Below, in pieces: positions 57,999 to 64,000 of a stretch of DNA of 64,000 nucleotides (position 1 is the stretch's first letter; each line of letters opens with the position of its first letter). Source of the DNA: Cercophora sp. LCS_1 (taxonomy: Eukaryota > Ascomycota > Sordariomycetes > Sordariales > Lasiosphaeriaceae); NCBI GenBank assembly GCA_036250225.1, contig JAPZLL010000038.1:248001-312000 (forward strand). Direction: 5' to 3'. Made by a program: the position numbers and the translations under genes. The notes under the pieces are model-generated. The model ran no database searches. It worked only from the letters and a program-made list of their open reading frames with translations, and was not told the origin of the DNA.

Positions 57999-60740
57999 CG
58001 GGGTTGGGGGATGCTGACATTATATCCCGGTCCGGGAATTGTCCACGACACAGACCCGCCTCCTGCCTGGTCGACGATTCACGAGCGCTGTGAGGCGCAG
58101 GTTGGCTGCACGGGAAACACTGGGGCAAGATACATCATACGGTGCGGTAGCGCCCCCATTCGCCCGTCCAAATCCACGCAGTATCTTCTAATTTTGGGGG
58201 CCTGTCGATATGCGTAGTTTCGCTAGTTCAACCGCTCTGTACCACCTGCTTGTATCGCTGGGCAAACTACGCTTCGTTGCAGAAACCGAAGAGCAGGTAG
58301 CCTGGGATGCCCCCAAAAACACTCTCCGGGGCGCAGCCACACGCGCAGCCGCGGCAGGCCAGGCTGACAAGCAGATCGCTGGGGTGGCCGGCCAGCGGGA
58401 ACACGGCAGAAGCCCACCGTTTTACCGGCTTTTATGCCACCCACTCCCTAAAAGTTTGGGCCGTTCCCGCTGGAAGCAGTTTTACGCCCATGGCAACTCC
58501 CGCCCGCCCGCAGTCGTCAGCTTCGCCGCACCGCATATTGACCGAGAGCTCTAAGGCCCACGGCGAAGCGGCGATCGCACAACTCCGTCGATCGAGCGTG
58601 GCACATTTGACAAATTGCACAACTCCTCACCGAGCTCAGCTTGTTTCCAGACCGTGAAGCCATCATCGGCAGTCAATGGATCGGTGTGGGGCATTGTGGT
58701 GCTGGAAGGGACAAGGATGTTGCCCAATGACTTCACCTCTTCCCCCCCCTGGACCGCCAACGGAAACAAATGTTTGCGGGTTACAAACTCTCTCTCGCTC
58801 ACCAATTGACGGATAGCTGCAAACGAGAGCTCAATCGAAATTGTCGGAGCAGTCGGGTATTGTCTGGACGAGCTCGCTCACTCGCATCCGGTCTGGAGAT
58901 CCCCAACGGGAGGTCTCAGTGAGGTCCCCGTCATCCTTGGCGGGACACCAATTGCGCCTCTGATGAAGGGCACGCATGCCACCATCCTCCGGCCGCTGCA
59001 TCCTCCCGCTGACTTCGGGAACAATAAATGGGCGAATATCGCCGTTTCCGCTCCGCGATTCGCTTCGATCGAGGAGGGAGTCTCGGCTTGGAGTCCCTTG
59101 CCGGCCCTAGTCGACATGGATGATCGGATGGATTTCTGCGAGCAAATCCTGGAAGTTTGTCTTGCGCAAGGTTTGTAGATCTCGCATGCGCATATACAAA
59201 CTGCAGGTGCCCAGCGTAGTGTGTCTCGTATCTCTTGGGGCTGAGAAAGAACAGGATCAGGCGTTACTCATCCTCCTGAGAGTGCCGACTCAGCTTGCAA
59301 CATCATGACTTGGACCAGATGTGCGAAACCTAGCGATATATCGTCAACGCACTCCCATTGGAGTATGCATGCACTCAGATACCTTTAGCGTACAAACCAC
59401 CAGTCCTTTACCACCACGACGTTACTCATATCAGGAGACATCACGCAAACACATCTTGAGCAGCGTTGCACAATCCCAACTCTCCCGAATAAGCCCAGGT
59501 TCACCATGTTTCCCAAGCACGCAGCCGCACCCCATCGATTCTGACCGCCATCAAGTTTCATCTAGATTACAATGAGACGGGTTGCAACATTGCGAGCACC
59601 ACTCTAAATCCCGGGAGCACCCAATATCCATCCTCACCCCGCCTCGGGAGCGCCAGCCCAAGGCAGAAATCCGCCTAGCGGAAAGGAGGGAAAAAAGGCT
59701 CTGCGTACCCAGCCTAGGCCCTACATACCGATGAAACAAAACCCTCCCATTGGTGGCTCATGTCAATATCGTGATATTGTTCGATACCACCAGGAATCCG
59801 GGTAAATAATTCTCAATCACTCCACATCACTCCACAGAGAAACCGGTTGCCTGGTTTCTAGTATCAAGCCTTGTCTTTGCCCAGGCCCTGAAGAACTGAG
59901 CCTCCTTTTCATATTCTTCTCACCGAACCGTCTCCTGTAGGTGACCAGATCGGATCATCAACTTCGGATGGAGGTGTAATCAGTTGTATTCACTTTCACA
60001 TTTGTCCGGATCCTCTGGGATACAGGCTGTCAATCATTGTACAATACAGTACCTGGCCGTCTTGATATGTTGCTGGATCTCTACTATAATTAGAACGTAG
60101 ATCATACATCCAGCCATGCTAAGGTGAGGCCAGACCCGATGACATTTCATGGATGGATCACATCGGAACTGTCATGTCAATTATTCTCGTTGGGAAGTCC
60201 GAGGATCGATCATATTCGTGCCTGACAAAACCATGTGACTGCTTGCTATATACGTACCCACGTTAGACACATAGCATCCCGATTGCCACCCGAACAGACA
60301 TTACCACCACCCACAACATATTGACTTGCAAGTGAGACGCAACCCGACAGCCCCGGCAAATCGCTTCTTCCATCTCAAATGTCACAAAAAGCACATCGAG
60401 GGAACGTGTTTCAAAAGTCAGGAACCATGCTTTTTGTTCTCAAGACCAAAGTCATTTTCCCATTCGCTTCCTTTAGACCAGGCCGCCTCCCGCCTCCCGC
60501 CCCCTCGCAATTCCCGCTGTCCATCTCGTGGATGCAAACAAGTCATTCTGCCTGATCAATGCTGAGCCAAAGCCTGAAAGTCAAGAGGAAACTATAACAC
60601 ATTCCGTTGATTTCGTACGCCGTGACTTAGAGAGAAAAGAAAATCGTACACGATGAGTGAGGTATGGGTGAGATAACGAGTCTATCACTCGCCTCCCCAC
60701 TCCTAATAACAGCCTGTGTGGCTTCTAGCTGTGTGACTGA
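57999..60740. other. Intergenic, no gene seen (2.7 kb)
   Basis: No frame supports a gene on either strand. It spans the upstream region of the membrane-protein gene and the 3' region of the Def1-like gene, probably including its 3' UTR near 60600-60740. Confidence 0.55.
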
Positions 60741-63700
60741 CTAGTGGTAGTTGTTGCCCCAGCCACCACGAGGGGGGTTCTGGTAGCCGTAGCTCCCGCC
60801 AAAGCCTTGGTTTCCGTAACCAGCGCCGTAGCTGTTCTGGTGGCCTTGACCGCCGCCGGCGCTCATACCGTAGCTGCCAGCACCGGACTGATTGCCGTGG
60901 AGGCCGTGGCTCTGGAGGTGGCTGGGATAGCCGCCGTAACCGCCGAGTCCGCCTTGTTGAGCCGACTGCGGAGGGGGAAGACCGCTTTGCGAGGGCGCGT
61001 TGTTCGCAGCGGATCCGGGGCGAGCAGCAGCGCCGAGAGAGGGGCTGGGGCCGCCTGTGGTCTTGGAATCACCGAAGGGCTTGAGATCATCCGCCGCCGA
61101 AGGGACGCTGCCGGCTTGAGGTCCGGCAGCGTTGAAACCCTGTCCGCCCTGAGACTGATAGCCAGAACCGCGCCCAAAAGCGTCGTGCATCCCGCCAAAG
61201 CCGCTGCTACCTAGGCCTTGCTGTTGGCCGGTTTGAGCAGAAGCACCGCGGGAATATTCACCCAAGCCACCGCCAACACCGCTCTCTCGGTGGAGAGTCG
61301 ACTGGCCGAACGTTCCAGCGGGCGAAGAGCCATAGCCATGGGGCCCCTGTGGCGACATTCCGTACTGGTTAGGTTGTTGGTAGCCGAGTCCACCCTTGCC
61401 GTATGGCGCGCCATATGCACCCTGGCCGTAGCCTGAGTTCTGGTAGTTCATGTAGCTCGAGTAGTAAGGGTTGTTATAGTATGGGTGGGTGTTATACGGG
61501 TAGTCATGCGGCTGTTGCTGGCCATGCGACTGACCCTGCGCGGTCGGACCGGCCTGTCCTGGAGCGGCAGACTGACCTTGAGTTGTGGCGGCGGCCGCCT
61601 GGTTGTCGGCACCTGCAGCAGAACCAAACCGGCCCTGAGCACCGCTTTGAGGGTATTGGCTGAGGTTGTCGGCCTGTTGAGCGTTATATCCGCCAAACGG
61701 ACGCTGAGCCTGCGACGACTCCTGTTGGCCCTGGGCACCCTGTTGCTGACCAAAGCCCTGACCGTAGTAGGCACCGTATCTGCTCTGGTCGGCAGTGTAG
61801 TAAGACGAGTATTCGCTCGGGGCCGAGGAGAAAGCACCACCGGGCTGTCCAGCGGCTTGAGGCTGCGGGGGTTGCGCCTGGCCCGGGAAGCCGGCCTCAA
61901 ACTGGTTTTGCGCGGCCGCGGCGGTGGCTCCTTGCTGCTGACCGAAAGACTCGAACTGCTTCGATGCTTGGAGCGAGGCAGGTTCCTGGGGCACGGGCTG
62001 ACCAAAACGGCCATATTGTTGCTGGGCGCTTGGCGCAGTCGGAGGTTGGACAGCTGTAGGAGGCGAGACATCAGTGGTTGCTCTGAGAGCTGCGGGTAAA
62101 GGGGTAGGGGATAAAACACACCCTGTGAAGGAGCGGTGGGAGGTGCCTGAGGTGCGGCAGCAGCGGCAGCTAGGACTGGGTTAGCCATGTAAGGTTGAAA
62201 GGGCACAGGGTAGCCCATACCAGCAGGACCAGTGGGAGGGAGAACTGCCGGCTTCTGGGCAGGAAAAGCCTCAGGAACTGCAGCAGGTTGTGCGGGAGGA
62301 AGAGAGGTTCGGGGATGCGAAACGGGGGAGTCCTCCGGAGGCTGAGGACGGGTCTCGGGCTCCTCGCGGTCGCCGTCGATATCATCGTCGATGGGGCCGT
62401 TCAAGCTGAAAGCACCGAACTGAACGGCAGCACGATCCACCTGATCCCGGTTGCCAGGCATTCGGACGGCTTCCCGTTGTTCGAGGATTCGGCGAGGGTG
62501 GCTCGGTGTGCGCGTCGCGGCGCGCTCGGTGGCCTTGGTAGCAGTGGCAGCGTAGCCACTGCTGGGGGCGCGCTGGGCCTGGTGTTGCTGCTGGGAGGCG
62601 GACAATGGGGTCGCAGTCGCGCTCGGCGCCTGGGCTCTGGGGTCCCAAGAATCCGTAGCTTCGCTGCGAGCTGTGCCAGTCGGAGCAGGGTGTGACGCGT
62701 CCGCGATTTGCTCAAGGTTAGTCTCGGTCAATTGGTCCTTTGAGGGCGGCAGCGCGACCTCTGGAACAACCACTGTCGGGAGCTCTACCGCGGGGGCAGG
62801 GGCTGGCTCTTCCTCCGGCTCCGGGGTGGGCTCCTTCTCCTCCACCACGGGCGGCTCGGGCTCAACTGTCTCGGGCTCGGCAGGAGGGAGTGGTTCGATC
62901 GCTGCTTCGGCGGGCTTCGGGACTGGCGCCTCCTTCAGCTTGGGGGCAGGCTTAGGGGCGGTGACCTGTCTCAACATGCTTGCCCAAGTCTTGGGCGCAT
63001 TGTCGGGGCTTGGAGCGGGCTTGGAAGCGGCGGGGGCTTCAGGCTCTGCAACTTCGGGCACCGCGGGCTCATCACTGGGCTTGAAGGAATCACCCCAGGC
63101 TGGCGACTCTTCGGTAGGGACTGAGAGCTCTGAGCTGTCCTTGTGGCGGACGCCGTTGGTCGCAGAAGCAGAAGACTTGACACGGCCACCGCCTCGGCCA
63201 CCGCGCTCTGTAGCCCTGCCGCGACCGCCACGTCCGCCTTCTGTGCCAGTGCGGCCACCTCGGCCCGGTCGCGGACCGTTGGAAGCGAAATCGGCAGTTG
63301 TTGTGGTGAAAGTGTCGCTCTTCCCCTTAGGTTTGGCGCGCTCCTTCTTAGGCTTGGAAACCTCACCCCACTGAGAAATCGAACCTAGCAAGCAAAGAGG
63401 TTAGCAATGGTTGTGGTGTGGAAAATGTGCTGTCGATCGTGACTGCGGGTGCGCGAGTCTGGGTGCAAGCTTTGAGCGAGCAAGGCGGCGAGGCTGCTCA
63501 GCCGCAGGGTCGAGTGCGAGCGAGCGGTGGGTGCAGAATAGAGTCAAACGGGCAATTAGTTTACCTTCGGTGATGCGAGTGATGGCAAGGTTTTCGTCGC
63601 CATCGGTCTCGCGCAGGGCAAACAGAATGTCAACCTCAGACCAATCGGGGAGAATCTCCTTGATAAGTGCAACCTTGCTGCCGTATTGCTTCTTGAGCTG

Positions 63701-63886
63701 GCCGATCTCGCCCTCGTCCTCTAGGGTGGGCAACGCCGAATCTGTGTCGTGCTTGGAATCGCCATTGGGAGCTGCGGTTCGGCTTGCGGTGCGACTTCCG
63801 CCGCGAGTCGAATGGCCACCGCCCCGGCCTCCGCGACCAGAACCTCTGCCGCGCGTGGCAGCAGGCCTGGACTGTACCTCAGACAT
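60741..63886 (-). CDS. Def1-like CUE-domain protein (RNA polymerase II degradation factor)
   Basis: Exons 63886-63565, 63384-62122 and 62053-60741 give 965 residues. An RG-rich start (RGRGSGRGGRGGG) precedes a CUE ubiquitin-binding domain at about 60-107 (IKEILPDWSEVDILFALRET, then DENLAITRITEG), which ends exactly at the first intron. The middle is Pro/Glu/Ala-rich (PTPEPEEEPAPAPAVELP) with another RGG block. The last 400 residues are Gln/Gly/Tyr/Ser-rich and prion-like. This order (CUE, acidic middle, Gln-rich tail) is that of yeast Def1, which recruits the Elongin-Cullin ligase to stalled polymerase II after DNA damage and is activated by proteasomal trimming of its tail. Sequence identity outside the CUE domain cannot be judged by eye. 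Confidence 0.88.
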
Positions 63887-64000
63887 TGCTGAGATGTGTG
63901 AGTTGTGTGGATCGAAGAATTTGGAAGGGTCGCGTCACGGCGGCAACCAGCACGAGCGTCGCAGAACGGCACAAGAAACAAATTAATCCGGGAGATGGGG
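63887..64000. other. 5' leader of the Def1-like gene
   Basis: The last 114 bases upstream of the Def1-like start codon; no other feature seen. Confidence 0.5.

Overview
The window reads as nuclear chromosomal DNA of a filamentous ascomycete, most likely a Sordariomycete in or near the Sordariales. Reasons: short introns (about 45-110 bp) with GT donors and CTAAC/CTGAC branch sites, GC-rich coding sequence, and typical Pezizomycotina genes (a COT-1 type NDR kinase, Rieske protein, Tim54, Def1, a fungal SLATT protein, GH45). No rRNA, intact tRNA, transposon or CRISPR was found. Most genes need splicing, so exon joins below were worked out by hand from splice signals and reading phase.

Layout. 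1-798: 3' end of the mitochondrial Rieske protein gene (+). 3486-5030: alanine-rich secreted cell-wall-type protein (+). 5670-6327: two tandem two-exon genes for tiny secreted cysteine-containing peptides (+), the most unusual item here. 6368-7363: acyl-protein-thioesterase-like hydrolase (-). 8505-10347: RRM protein (-). 11530-18723: a DHA2-type MFS transporter and a full-length ABCC transporter side by side (+), followed by a broken NmrA-like gene (19187-20359). 21610-22499: GH45-like secreted protein whose usual catalytic acid is replaced. 23385-24668: 3-hydroxyacyl-CoA dehydrogenase. 24992-25587: GFA/CENP-V zinc enzyme. 25653-26843: fungal SLATT two-TM protein (-). 27538-29058: PHD-finger protein (-). 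29430-30973: family III CoA transferase (-). 31499-32242: SF3A2/Prp11 splicing factor (+). 33131-35229: COT-1/NDR kinase (-). 37113-38486: Tim54 (+). 38971-39720: Fyv6/NIP30-family protein (-). 41550-42611: Clg1-like cyclin (-). 42612-52275: about 9.7 kb in which I find no gene. 52276-54064: Rsc7/Npl6-type chromatin remodeller subunit (-). 55106-56140: TFIIB (-). 57330-57998: single-pass membrane protein (-). 60741-63886: Def1-like CUE protein (-).

The window falls into two parts. The left third (about 3.4-26.8 kb) is accessory: secreted proteins, efflux pumps, catabolic enzymes and a pseudogene. The right two thirds carry conserved housekeeping genes for splicing, transcription, chromatin, mitochondrial import and polar growth, separated by unusually long intergenic spaces. 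The MFS-ABC-NmrA row looks like an export/regulation module without a biosynthetic enzyme nearby; that reading is inference.
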